Assembly (NCBI RefSeq): GCF_016917755.1
Contig: NZ_CP070326.1
Span: forward strand, 8,990,001 to 9,054,000
Length of the DNA stretch: 64,000 nucleotides
Origin: Streptomyces noursei
GTDB taxonomy: Bacteria > Actinomycetota > Actinomycetes > Streptomycetales > Streptomycetaceae
Direction of reading: 5' to 3'
Below are positions 22,221 through 30,136 of this stretch, piece by piece; position 1 is the stretch's first letter, and each line of letters starts with the position of its first letter. The position numbers and the translations under genes are program-made. The notes under the pieces are model-generated. The model was not told where the DNA came from. It searched no databases and saw only the letters and a list, made by a program, of their open reading frames with translations.

Positions 22221-22498
22221 ACTCATTGAGGGTGCGTTGAGGTGAAAGTGTAGCACAGCACACACCGCTCCAGAAAGGAATCGGAAGCAATACACCCAGC
22301 CGCATTCAGGACAACTGCCGCAATCCCCAATACAGATCTGGCCTTGATCCGCGACCCGATCTCGCCACCCGTGAATATATCGCCGGTTACTCCCCTTCGC
22401 GTTTGAGCGGGGAAGCCGTCCGCTCGGCCAATGATGTGGCCGCCGACGGATGCGGCGGCGGTCAGAAGACTTCGCGACCACCCTCAGGGTGATCACGG

Positions 22499-22555
22499 TC
22501 AACCCAGGAAGCTCAACCGCACCCGGCGGTGCGGGTTGTCGATGTTGGTGTCCGC
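22499..22555 (-). pseudogene. C-terminal fragment of a YjbQ (UPF0047) gene
   Basis: Read on the minus strand, this piece encodes DTNIDNPHRRVRLSFLG followed by TGA. That is identical in protein to the last 17 residues of the intact YjbQ gene at 55657-56079, and 50 of 54 bases match. Nothing upstream continues the family. It is a leftover from a duplicated or transferred copy that was deleted or rearranged. Confidence 0.75.
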
Positions 22556-22576
22556 GAGGCTCCGTTAGGGCAACCG

Positions 22577-22744
22577 TCAGGATAATCCGTGGCCGTTTAG
22601 GGCAAAGGAGATCCGCGCCCGGATCGCACGGGCGTGTTTGACCGCGCTGGTCAGCAGTTCGCTGATCCCGAAGTACACGGCGGACTCGATCGGCGGGTCC
22701 AGGCGGAGCTGAAGGTCGGCGCTGACGGCCACTGCGAGCAGGCT
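22577..22744 (-). pseudogene. Histidine kinase C-terminal fragment (HATPase N-box)
   Basis: The minus strand encodes about 55 residues ending in TGA at 22577-22579. LRLDPPIESAVYFGISELL leading to SAVKHARA matches the N-box region of NarL-class sensor kinases (typical SEALTNVAKHA). The G boxes and everything before the N-box are missing. The open frame is cut exactly where the inverted-repeat-bounded element begins (22745), so insertion of that element is a likely cause. No partner response regulator is nearby. Confidence 0.6.
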
Positions 22745-22778
22745 GCCTTAGAACTCGCGCAGATAGGCGTGGGCTTAC
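22745..22778 (+). repeat. Left terminal inverted repeat of the 3.1 kb element
   Basis: Begins GCCTTAGAA, continues with the core CTCGCGCAGATAGGCG and ends GGGCTTAC. The transposase stop codon is at 22775-22777 inside it. Confidence 0.6.
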
Positions 22779-23230
22779 GGGCATCGCCTCGGGCGGTTGT
22801 CCCAGCGGTGGGTAGTCCAGGATCGTCGGATCAGACTGCGGACGGTGATGATCGTGTCCGCGAGGTCGAAGAAGGCGTCGATCACGACGGCGCGGCGCTC
22901 GTAGCAGCGGGAAAGACGGTGGAAGGCGTTCTGCCAGGCGTGGGTGCGCTCGACGTGCCACCGTCGACTTGCCTGAATCGGGGCTTTCTCGCCCTTGTGC
23001 GCTATCCGACCGTGCAGCCCGCGTTCGTCGAGCAGGGCGCGGGTCTTGTTCGAGTCGTACCCAGCGTCCAGGTGCACCGTGATGTCGTTGGGCAGCGGCC
23101 CGAGTTCCGCGAGGCGGTCCAGGGTCGGGGCCAGCAGCGGAGAGTCGTGACAGTTCGCCCCGGCCAGAACACGGCCGAGCGGGATTCCGTAGCCGTCAGT
23201 CATGCCGGAACGCTTCAGGCCCTGTTTTCC
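22775..23230 (-). CDS. IS5-family transposase, second reading frame (orfB)
   Basis: The C-terminal part of a DDE transposase, read from about 23230 after a -1 shift from orfA; an ATG at 23203 also lies in this frame. LDAGYDSNKTRALLDERGL holds the second catalytic Asp, and RWHVERTHAWQNAFHRLSRC holds the catalytic Glu region with the usual R...ERxxxW...R pattern. The end IITVRSLIRRSWTTH is typical of the IS427-like branch. The enzyme would cut and paste the element. It appears complete when fused with orfA, giving about 270 residues. Confidence 0.8.
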   Translation of the reverse strand, partial: GKQGLKRSGMTDGYGIPLGRVLAGANCHDSPLLAPTLDRLAELGPLPNDITVHLDAGYDSNKTRALLDERGLHGRIAHKGEKAPIQASRRWHVERTHAWQNAFHRLSRCYERRAVVIDAFFDLADTIITVRSLIRRSWTTHRWDNRPRRCP

Positions 23231-23616
23231 CCGGTCGACCGGGGAACGCCGGCGACCTCGCCGCCGCCAGGTGCCTTGGTGAGGGAGCCATCGATGGCGA
23301 TCTGATCCAGCATCAGGCCGACGATGCGGTCATAGGAGTCGAGCGCGATCTGCTTCAACTGGCTGAAGACGCCCAGGCGGATCCACTCATCGCGACGGCT
23401 GCGGATGGTGCTGGCCGAGCAGGTCGTGTCAGCGATCGCCTCATAGGCGCAGACGAACCGCAGCAACTGCAGAAGCTTGTCGAACACGATCCGGTCTTTG
23501 ATGCGCGGACGGTGGCAGCGCAGAGGATGGTCCGGGTGGTAGAGCGGCCGCTGGGGCAGCAGCGCCGAGAACTGGTCCCACAGCGGTTCGGTCAGCCATG
23601 ACGGAAGAACTGGCAC
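23215..23616 (-). CDS. IS5-family transposase, first reading frame (orfA)
   Basis: 133 residues from GTG 23616, with AGGGGGA just upstream. WLTEPLWDQFSALLPQRP and VCAYEAIADTTCSASTIRSR form the DNA-binding N-terminal region, and MLDQIAIDGSLTKAPGGG carries the first catalytic Asp. The frame stops at 23215, while the family sequence continues as GKQGLKRSGM in the -1 frame. The overlap contains GGGGAAAAC, an A-rich run where a programmed -1 slip is plausible, as in other IS5/IS427-group elements. The alternative is a plain frameshift mutation. Confidence 0.75.
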   Translation of the reverse strand: MPVLPSWLTEPLWDQFSALLPQRPLYHPDHPLRCHRPRIKDRIVFDKLLQLLRFVCAYEAIADTTCSASTIRSRRDEWIRLGVFSQLKQIALDSYDRIVGLMLDQIAIDGSLTKAPGGGEVAGVPRSTGENRA

Positions 23617-23757
23617 AGGTCCCCCTGGTGATCGCAGAGCGTCGCGCTGGGGCTGGTGGCAGCGATCGCCTCGACTGCCTGCGTCCGACTGGTAAGCCTT
23701 TCCCGAACGTCGCCGCATCGTGGTCGCACTCCAGAGTTGACCATCCCACCCCAGCAT

Positions 23758-23774
23758 TGTCATCATTGATGACA
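23758..23774. promoter_or_regulatory. 17-base palindrome, probable TetR operator
   Basis: TGTCATCA-T-TGATGACA is a perfect inverted repeat with 8-base arms, 31 bases upstream of the TetR start codon. Its position and size fit an auto-operator for the TetR-hydrolase pair. Confidence 0.65.
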
Positions 23775-23805
23775 GCACTGATGATTGCGAGAGTGGGGGA
23801 CGGAC

Positions 23806-24492
23806 ATGGCTGTGGGCAAGGGCCGGGCGGTGCGGTTGTCGCCGGAGCTGATCGTGGAGGCGGCCGTGCGGATCGCGGCGCGGGCGGAGCCGGACGGGCT
23901 GACCGGACGGGCTCTGGGAGAGGAACTGGGCGTGGACCGGTCGGCGGTGTGGCGGCATTTCGCGGACCGGGATGCGCTGCTGCTGGCTGTGGGTGACCAG
24001 CTGCTGGCCATGGCCGTGGAGTGTGTGCCCGACGGCCTGGGGCCGCGGGAGGTTCTGCAGGAGCTGGCCCGTTCCCTGGTGGAGGTCTTTGAGGCCCACC
24101 CGTACGTCGGTGCGGCCGTCGCATGCCGGACCACCCGCGGCCCAGGGGAGTTCGCCGCGATGGAGACGATGCTCACGGCGCTGGAGGAGATCGGTCTGGA
24201 CAAGGGCAGTGTGGCCCGCTACCAACGGATGCTCGCCGATACCGTGCTGGCGTACGCGGGCATGCGTGCCGGATATGCCGCGCTCCCGCAGGAGGTACGC
24301 GCCGCCGACGAGCATGCCTGGGCCGGGGCGTACGCCACCATCTCCCCCGAGCGCTATCCCGCCATCACCACGCACCTGCCCCACCTGGCAGCACAGGACG
24401 ACGAAGCCGTCTTCCAGACGCTGATGGAAGCGTTCTGGCTGGCCGTCGACGCAACCGCCCGCACCACCCCCAAGGACGACGCCGATGTCTGA
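23806..24492 (+). CDS. TetR-family transcriptional regulator
   Basis: A 228-residue TetR protein. The helix-turn-helix spans roughly residues 10-55 (LSPELIVEAAVRIAARAEPD, then GVDRSAVWRHFADRDALLLA). The C-terminal ligand domain has no assignable ligand. ATG 23806 follows GGGGGA by 7 bases; an upstream GTG is less likely. It overlaps the hydrolase gene by 8 bases (ATGTCTGA), so the two are translationally coupled and the regulator probably controls its neighbour. Both lie between the inverted repeats of the mobile element. Confidence 0.9.
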   Translation: MAVGKGRAVRLSPELIVEAAVRIAARAEPDGLTGRALGEELGVDRSAVWRHFADRDALLLAVGDQLLAMAVECVPDGLGPREVLQELARSLVEVFEAHPYVGAAVACRTTRGPGEFAAMETMLTALEEIGLDKGSVARYQRMLADTVLAYAGMRAGYAALPQEVRAADEHAWAGAYATISPERYPAITTHLPHLAAQDDEAVFQTLMEAFWLAVDATARTTPKDDADV

Positions 24493-25807
24493 CCACCGTC
24501 CTGCTGTGGAAGCCGCCGACGAGGCTGACGAGGCTGTCGACACGGACCAGAATGCCCCCCAGGACAGCGGTCCCGAACCGGCCACCACCCGGGCCGTGGA
24601 GCCGACCGACCGCGCCGTGGCCGCCTCGCGTTCTGCAAAGCTGCGGACACGGCGCGTACTACGGCGCACCCTCATCGCGCTGCCGGTGGCGCTTGGCGTG
24701 CTGGTGGCCGGCTCCTACACGACCACCACGCTGCTGGACATCCCCTCCCCACCCACGCTGGTCCAACTGCTGACCACCGAGCCCTCGCGGCAGGGCGACC
24801 TGTTCGCCACCCGCACCATCCCCGCCTCCGCCACGCCGGCACCCCTGCCCGTCCACAACGAGCCGCTTCCTGCCACCGTGCCATGGAAGGGTGAGCGGGT
24901 GCCGGTCGAGCAATTCCTGACGACCACCCACACCAACGCCTTCCTCGTCCTCAGGAATGGCCGGCTGACCCACGAGTGGTACCGCAACGGGGTGGGCCCC
25001 ACCACCCGCCTGTCCTCCTGGTCGGCCGCCAAGTCGGTGGTGTCCCTGCTCGCCGGGCAAGCCATCGAGCAGGGAAGACTCCGGGAAGACGACCGGCTGG
25101 TCGACATCCTGCCCCAGCTGAAGACCGGCGGGGCCTACGACGCCATCACCGTGCGCGACCTGCTGGACATGACCTCGGGCGTGGACGTCCCGGAGAACTA
25201 CAACGAGTACTACCCGCTGACCGGCACCGCCCGGATGTACCTCACCCGTGACCTGCCCGCCTTCGCACACGACCATCGCGACCTGCAGTTCCGGCCGGGC
25301 AGCCAAGGCGCCTACCGCAGCATCGACACCGAACTCCTCGGCCAGGTCCTGGCCAAGGCCCAAGGACGGTCGCTGGCCGACCTCCTGGCGGACAACATCT
25401 GGGCACCGATGGGAGCACAGGACAGCGCCACCTGGAACCTAGACCGCGACAACGGCCACGAGAAGGCGTACTGCTGCATCAACGCCACCCCCCGCGACTA
25501 CGCCAAGCTCGGCCAACTCGTCCTGAACAACGGCCGCGCCCAGGGCAAACAGATCATCCCCCTGGCATGGATCAAGCGCATCGCCACCCCAGCACCCCAC
25601 AAAGTCGACGGCTGGGGCTACTCCGCGCAGTGGTGGCATCCCCCCGGCGGCAATGGCAAGGACTACTCCGCCCTCGGCGTGTACGGGCAGTACATTTACG
25701 TCGACCCCGTAAGCAGGACCGTCGTGGTGAAACTCAGCGACTATGGGGACCAGCAAGACGAACAGGAGACCTTCGACGCCCTGCGCACCATCGCTCACAG
25801 CGGCTGA
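24485..25807 (+). CDS. Serine hydrolase, beta-lactamase class C / penicillin-binding family, membrane-anchored
   Basis: A 440-residue protein. Residues 1-60 are charged and cytoplasmic, then a single hydrophobic segment (TLIALPVALGVLVAGSY) anchors it so that the enzyme faces outside. The catalytic SxxK is SAAK in SSWSAAKSVVSLLAGQAIEQ, and YRS in GAYRSIDTELLGQVL is the likely Tyr of the second motif. VRDLLDMTSGVD is also typical. The third KTG-like motif is replaced by a GWGYSAQWW segment, as in many esterase/6-aminohexanoate-dimer-hydrolase-like members. The substrate is unknown; possible roles include hydrolysis of an amide, ester or beta-lactam. It is coupled to a TetR gene. Confidence 0.88.
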   Translation: MSDHRPAVEAADEADEAVDTDQNAPQDSGPEPATTRAVEPTDRAVAASRSAKLRTRRVLRRTLIALPVALGVLVAGSYTTTTLLDIPSPPTLVQLLTTEPSRQGDLFATRTIPASATPAPLPVHNEPLPATVPWKGERVPVEQFLTTTHTNAFLVLRNGRLTHEWYRNGVGPTTRLSSWSAAKSVVSLLAGQAIEQGRLREDDRLVDILPQLKTGGAYDAITVRDLLDMTSGVDVPENYNEYYPLTGTARMYLTRDLPAFAHDHRDLQFRPGSQGAYRSIDTELLGQVLAKAQGRSLADLLADNIWAPMGAQDSATWNLDRDNGHEKAYCCINATPRDYAKLGQLVLNNGRAQGKQIIPLAWIKRIATPAPHKVDGWGYSAQWWHPPGGNGKDYSALGVYGQYIYVDPVSRTVVVKLSDYGDQQDEQETFDALRTIAHSG

Positions 25808-25831
25808 CCTGTGCCTGCCGTGCTGTCACGG

Positions 25832-25866
25832 GTACTCCCGCGCCTATCTGCGCGAGCTCTTAAGGC
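25832..25866 (-). repeat. Right terminal inverted repeat of the 3.1 kb element
   Basis: On the minus strand it begins GCCTTAAGAG, then the core CTCGCGCAGATAGGCG, then CGGGAGTAC. It lies 25 bases after the hydrolase stop codon. Confidence 0.6.
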
Positions 25867-25928
25867 GAGAGCGCGAACGGCTCGATGAGCCCTCGCTCGT
25901 TCAACACTGCAGGTTCGCCGGGACCGAC

Positions 25929-26504
25929 GTGCTGTCCCACCGGACCGCGCTCGCCGGCATGTCGGTCATCCGCAACCGGATCCTCGTCGGCGAGACCCCC
26001 ACCGCTCCGGAATTCGTCTACCGCACCCCGATCGTCGGCTTCGCCGCCCCGGCGGTCGCGTCGGCCACCGGCACGGCCCCGGTCACCCTCACCGAGCCGT
26101 CGCCCGGGAGCGCCCCGCTCGGCGAGCGGATCGCCAAGGCGCTCGGCGGCTTCCTGTACGACCTGCTGTGGGAGCGGGACGTGTGGGGACCCGGCGGCCA
26201 CCTGCCCGTCCGCCTTGCCGCGGCGTACAGCTACCCGACGGCCACCGGCACCGGCGGCGCGACGCTCGGCACGCTCGTGCCCATCCTTCTGGTACCCACC
26301 CATGACTTCGCCCCGGTCAGGGACTGCGGTTCCGGCACCGGCACATTCGTCCGCACCGTGGGCGACGCGGTGCAGGCGTGGTACGAGGCGGCAGAGCCGC
26401 CGCAGGGTGCCATCCGCTTCGACGTCACGCTCTACGCCGGCGCGACACCGGCCCAACCGCTCATCCACGCGGGCGACCTGTGGTACCAACTGCCCAAGTC
26501 GTGA
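25929..26504 (+). CDS. Hypothetical protein, probably 5'-truncated
   Basis: A coding-like frame of about 191 residues ending at 26504, with the GC-rich third positions expected of a real gene. I do not recognise the family. Visible parts are YRTPIVGFAAPAVASATGTA, a Gly/Thr-rich middle with AAAYSYPTATGTGG, and a C-terminal end LIHAGDLWYQLPKS. GTG 25929 and ATG 25959 are possible starts, but neither has a convincing ribosome site, and the open frame runs back into the end of the mobile element. It is probably the C-terminal part of a larger gene cut by the insertion. No catalytic motif is seen. Confidence 0.5.
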   Translation: MLSHRTALAGMSVIRNRILVGETPTAPEFVYRTPIVGFAAPAVASATGTAPVTLTEPSPGSAPLGERIAKALGGFLYDLLWERDVWGPGGHLPVRLAAAYSYPTATGTGGATLGTLVPILLVPTHDFAPVRDCGSGTGTFVRTVGDAVQAWYEAAEPPQGAIRFDVTLYAGATPAQPLIHAGDLWYQLPKS

Positions 26505-26704
26505 TGACCTCCTCCTTCCCGACGCCCTCGACGGCCACGGCGCGGCGGCCGAGTGGCCTGCGCTGCCACCATCAGCCACGCGTCCACGCGGTCGGGCCCG
26601 GCCAACGGGTTCTCCACGGGTGCGGTAGCGATCCACTATCCGCTGGTGGTCGGCCCCGTCCGGCTAGCCGTGGCCATCGGTGTCGGCGGCGTCGAACGGG
26701 CGGT

Positions 26705-29005
26705 TCAGGTTGCCTTGTCGGTCCGGTGAAGGATGCGCTCGGGCGGGGTGTCGGCGGTCCTGCACAGGTGGTCCCGGAGCTGGGCGTGGCGGAACTGGTA
26801 GACCGTGCCGACCTGGCGCAGGACGCCTCGCTCGTAGGCGTCCTGCAGGAACGCGTCCAGGTCCTTCGGCAACCATCCCGTCAGGGGCAGCCAGATGCGG
26901 GCCAGAACCACCCAACGCCCCCAGGCGGTCATGGTGCCGACCCCGAGCACGATCATGGATCCGGCCGTCAGTCCGGCCCCGAGTCCGTACAGGGCGTTCG
27001 ACGTGAGCCCGAACATGGTCCCGTACCCGGACCCGATCACAAGCCCGACGGTGAGCATCTGCTTGAGCACAGTGGCGCGATTCGTGTTCAACAGGACCGA
27101 CGGCAGGGCCAGTTCCTCTCTTTTCTCTCTCGGGATGACCGTCTCGAACCCGGCCCCGAGCGCGGCGACGAGCCCCATCGCGAACCCCAGGCCGGTCCCC
27201 ACCGCGAGCTGTATCCCCGCATTCATCGCGATCACGCGCCCGGAAACACCCACGAGGGCCGATAAGGCCCCCACTCCGAACGCCCACAGGAGTCCGAACA
27301 GGAGGCCACCGGCGAGCCCGCCCGCGACTCTGGGGCGGAAGCTCTCCCGCAGTCTGGTCTTCGTCCCGTTCTCCGTCCAGCCCCGAAGCCTGATCTCCAT
27401 GAGCGACGGTTCGAACTTCGGGCCGCCTACCTTCATCTTCGTGACGAACCCGTGCATGAGCCCGAAGGTCAGACCCAGCGCGAGCCCGTTCAACGGGCCG
27501 GTGATGCCTGCCGTCATGAGCCCGTGCGCGGGCCCGTCCACGAGCCCGTCCTCGAACCCGTTGACGAGGCCGGCCACGAGTCCGGACGCGATTCCGACCG
27601 TGACCCCGACCCGCAGCATGAGCCAGCGCAGCTTCACGGTGACCCCCAGCCGCCACCATTCGATGTCGGGCGTGTTGAGTTCCGTCAGATGTGCGGCGAG
27701 GTAGCCGAGCCAGTGCTGGGCGCGTTCGGCATCCCAGCGCCGGATTTCTTCTTCTTGCGCTTCGGGCTCCTTGGCTGGAAAGCGTTCGTAGGCGGTGCGG
27801 ATATAGCTGTCCAAGAGATGCTTTTCAAGGGCTTCTCGGGTGTCGAGCTTCTTGGATTTCAGCAGGTCCGATGGGTCACGGTCGGGCCGTTTCGATGAGT
27901 CGGAGTCGGAGTCGGATTCGTAGACGAACCGGGCGAGTGTGACCATCAAGGGAGTAGTGAGCACGGCGGCGAGATTGGCGCTGGCCTGTGTGTGGGGACG
28001 GCGGCTCAACTCATCCAGGACGTAGGCCCACCCGGCCCGGGGGGTGTCGCCTCTACCGTCGGAGGGAGGTGTGCCGGTGGCCTTCCGCAGGTATGTGACG
28101 GAGTCGCCCAGATTGAGGTCGATCAATTCGATAGCGGCGGCGGAGGGCACGACATTGCCTTCCGCGGCAGCTTCGATTTCGGCGCGGCGACTGGTCACGA
28201 GTAGCGGCAAGGTGCTGCTGTTGAGTGCGACCAGCGCGCGTGTGCGCAGACCGATGGCGATCTCGTCGAACCCGTCCAGGATCGGTAGCACGTAATTGGC
28301 ACCCACCAGCGCGGCGGCCCACGTCCTACCGCTGGGGCTCGCCTCGGCGAGAAAGGGGTGATCCCGCTCCAGCCGGCCGATCAACCAGCGTCGCAGCGAG
28401 GTGGTGCCGGGATTCCACGATCCAAGGCTGAAGATCACCGGCACCGGCGCTTCGCCGTCGCGAGGACGCGCGTTGAGGCGGTTCAGCGCGAATTGCAGGG
28501 CCAGGACGCTCTTCCCCGAGCCTTCCCGCCCCAGCACCATCAGCCAGCCAAGCTTTACCCGCTCGCGGCCAACCGTGAGGTCGTCCAGCTGACGCAGGTC
28601 CGGCGGGCAAGCATCCGATGCACCGGCCGGGTCGTTGCGGATGTCCCCCCGGCTGCCGGGCTCCTGCCCGGCCACCGGTTGCCAGTGGACAGTCAGCCGG
28701 CTCCGGTCCTGTAACCGCAGTTGTTCCCCCTCGTGCCGCAAGCGCGCGCCGACCTCAATCGCGAGCAGATCGGCCTTGTCGGCCAGCTGAGAGCGGCGCT
28801 CGGCGCGCACTGCATGCACGAGTTGCTTGACCAACTTGGCCAGCGCGTCCTCGGCGGAGAACCCGTTGGTGAAGAGCAGGTTGACGTTGTGGTCGCCGAT
28901 ACTGAGAATGCCCGAGACGTCTCCGACCGTGATCGTCGGTTCGCCGCCCGACTGGGCGGGAGTCGGGGCGGGCCCCGACCCCCACTGATCCGGCGCGAGG
29001 CTCAT
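26705..29005 (-). CDS. NACHT/STAND NTPase with N-terminal signalling motif and Gly-rich membrane domain
   Basis: A 766-residue protein. Residues 27-45 are VGDVSGILSIGDHNVNLLF, matching a motif at the C-terminus of the upstream protein. The NTPase has Walker A GREGSGKS at 159-166 and a NACHT-style Walker B PILDGFDEI near 241-249, followed by the LPLLVTSRR sensor near 266. From about residue 440 to 690 there are repeated Gly-rich hydrophobic segments (for example GLVAGLVNGF and GLALGLTFGLMHGF), probably several membrane passes. The C-terminal FRHAQLRDHL is common in these proteins. NACHT proteins of this kind act as NLR-like sensors in bacterial immunity or signalling. The start overlaps the upstream stop as ATGA. 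Confidence 0.85.
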   Translation of the reverse strand: MSLAPDQWGSGPAPTPAQSGGEPTITVGDVSGILSIGDHNVNLLFTNGFSAEDALAKLVKQLVHAVRAERRSQLADKADLLAIEVGARLRHEGEQLRLQDRSRLTVHWQPVAGQEPGSRGDIRNDPAGASDACPPDLRQLDDLTVGRERVKLGWLMVLGREGSGKSVLALQFALNRLNARPRDGEAPVPVIFSLGSWNPGTTSLRRWLIGRLERDHPFLAEASPSGRTWAAALVGANYVLPILDGFDEIAIGLRTRALVALNSSTLPLLVTSRRAEIEAAAEGNVVPSAAAIELIDLNLGDSVTYLRKATGTPPSDGRGDTPRAGWAYVLDELSRRPHTQASANLAAVLTTPLMVTLARFVYESDSDSDSSKRPDRDPSDLLKSKKLDTREALEKHLLDSYIRTAYERFPAKEPEAQEEEIRRWDAERAQHWLGYLAAHLTELNTPDIEWWRLGVTVKLRWLMLRVGVTVGIASGLVAGLVNGFEDGLVDGPAHGLMTAGITGPLNGLALGLTFGLMHGFVTKMKVGGPKFEPSLMEIRLRGWTENGTKTRLRESFRPRVAGGLAGGLLFGLLWAFGVGALSALVGVSGRVIAMNAGIQLAVGTGLGFAMGLVAALGAGFETVIPREKREELALPSVLLNTNRATVLKQMLTVGLVIGSGYGTMFGLTSNALYGLGAGLTAGSMIVLGVGTMTAWGRWVVLARIWLPLTGWLPKDLDAFLQDAYERGVLRQVGTVYQFRHAQLRDHLCRTADTPPERILHRTDKAT

Positions 29006-29421
29006 CGGAACAGAGTGTTCGTCGCACCGTCGCCGGTGGAGATGATCCCGGTATTTTCCGTGACGGAGACGCTGCGCTCCCCGGCGACCTGCGCGGCCGG
29101 GCGCTCCGGCAGCATCGCCGACAACTCGCCGGCAAACCGCGGGTCGTCCCTCAGTGCCCTTTCGATCTGTCGGCGCAGTGCGGCCCGTACGTCCGGGTCC
29201 TCGCCCCTCCCCGCCAGGTCGGTGACGGTGGCCTCAACCGACGCGGCGTCGGTGCCACGGTGCAGGATCCGGGCGAGCAGCCGCTGTCCCAGCCGCACCG
29301 TCGCTCCGGCCGCCTCGTCCTCGGCCCTGGTCAGCACGCCGACGCCGTACGCACCCGCCGCCGCTTCAACTGCAGGCATGATCTGGTCGAGCAAAGTGTC
29401 GATCTCAGTCAACAGAGGCAC
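29002..29421 (-). CDS. Small protein paired with the NACHT NTPase (candidate effector or adaptor)
   Basis: A 139-residue, mostly helical protein from GTG 29421 (AAGAGAG upstream). The first 105 residues contain amphipathic helices (MPLLTEIDTLLDQIMPAVEA at the start); I do not recognise a named enzyme fold. The last 20 residues contain VTENTGIISTGDGATNTLF, which lines up with the N-terminal motif of the NTPase with 9 of 19 identities in the same spacing. Its stop overlaps the NTPase start by 4 bases, so the two are made together. Small N-domain proteins ending in such a motif are the effector half in bacterial amyloid-signalling pairs. That role is inferred here. Confidence 0.65.
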   Translation of the reverse strand: MPLLTEIDTLLDQIMPAVEAAAGAYGVGVLTRAEDEAAGATVRLGQRLLARILHRGTDAASVEATVTDLAGRGEDPDVRAALRRQIERALRDDPRFAGELSAMLPERPAAQVAGERSVSVTENTGIISTGDGATNTLFR

Positions 29422-30136
29422 CTCTCTTCTCGTCGGTCACGCCATCGACGACGTCTTCACCTAGTGACAAGCCCGGGAGTCGACTGTTCGGATCGGCACC
29501 ACCGCAGGCCCACGCACCCACCCCGTGGCGACCGCAAGGATGATCCTCCTCCTTGACCTGCCGCACCTGATGCTGATGAGTCAGCCCCCGTCCACTGTTC
29601 GGGTGTGCGGTGACGCCGCGATGACTCTCATTTCCTGAAGCTCAGCATGCTGCTCAGATCGCGTGCCCCATGCCGGATCCGTGGCACCCGGACGCATTCG
29701 GTCAGCGGGGCATGTAGCGCTATTGGGAGGACGCGACTCGGGCGGCTCGGGTTCCATGAGAAAGGTGGCGCATCGCTGCGCCGCCAGTCGGCGGCTCGGG
29801 CCACTTGGCCCTGGTCCTGACGCGAAGGTAGTTTTGTGTGGCGCGGACGGCGGTGGCAATCGCCTTTAGCGGTGGGTGTGTTGAGGGCACCAGCGGCTGC
29901 AGGCTGGGCAGGAGTCCCCACTCACCGACGGCACCTCCTCCGAGGCCACCGCCCGCGTCCTCGGCTCCGATCCGCCGCCCTCGCCCCGAGCTCTGGGTCT
30001 TGAGCCCTGAGCAGTCGTGCGTGACAGCCGCGCCACCAGCGCAGTCTCAGCGTTTCATCGCGATGTCAACGGCCGTGCCTAGCATCTGGAGCCTTCGTTG
30101 TCGGACACGTCCACGACCTCAGGGGGAGATCAGGCA
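29422..30136. other. Gene-free interval upstream of the NACHT pair and the secreted hydrolase
   Basis: This 715-base divergent gap must contain promoters for both directions. Short open frames on both strands lack ribosome sites and family similarity. AGGGGGAG at 30121-30128 is the ribosome site of the next gene. I see no repeat, RNA gene or mobile element here. Confidence 0.5.

Larger units (their letters stand above)
22745..25866. mobile_element. 3.1 kb element: IS5-like transposase plus TetR and hydrolase genes between inverted repeats
   Basis: The two ends carry matching inverted repeats. The left is 22745-22778 and the right, read on the minus strand, is 25866-25832. About 30 of 35 aligned positions agree, with an exact 16-base core CTCGCGCAGATAGGCG. 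The transposase stop codon lies within the left repeat, as expected for a natural IS end. The region just upstream of the transposase (near 23700) has no clear partner repeat. The simplest reading is a transposon that carries a TetR gene and a serine hydrolase as cargo, or the remains of two IS ends flanking cargo. Genes on both flanks are truncated. I found no clear target duplication. Confidence 0.55.

Noticed and set aside
22692..22778. GGCTTAC shared by 22772-22778 and the complement of 23692-23698 as the ends of a 0.93 kb IS
   Set aside because: Only 7 bases match with no extension; the 34/35-base repeats at 22745 and 25866 are a much better pair.
22131..22961. 276-residue minus-strand open frame covering the gene-fragment zone
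   Set aside because: It joins unrelated pieces; the real coding signals there (YjbQ end, kinase N-box, transposase) are in other frames.
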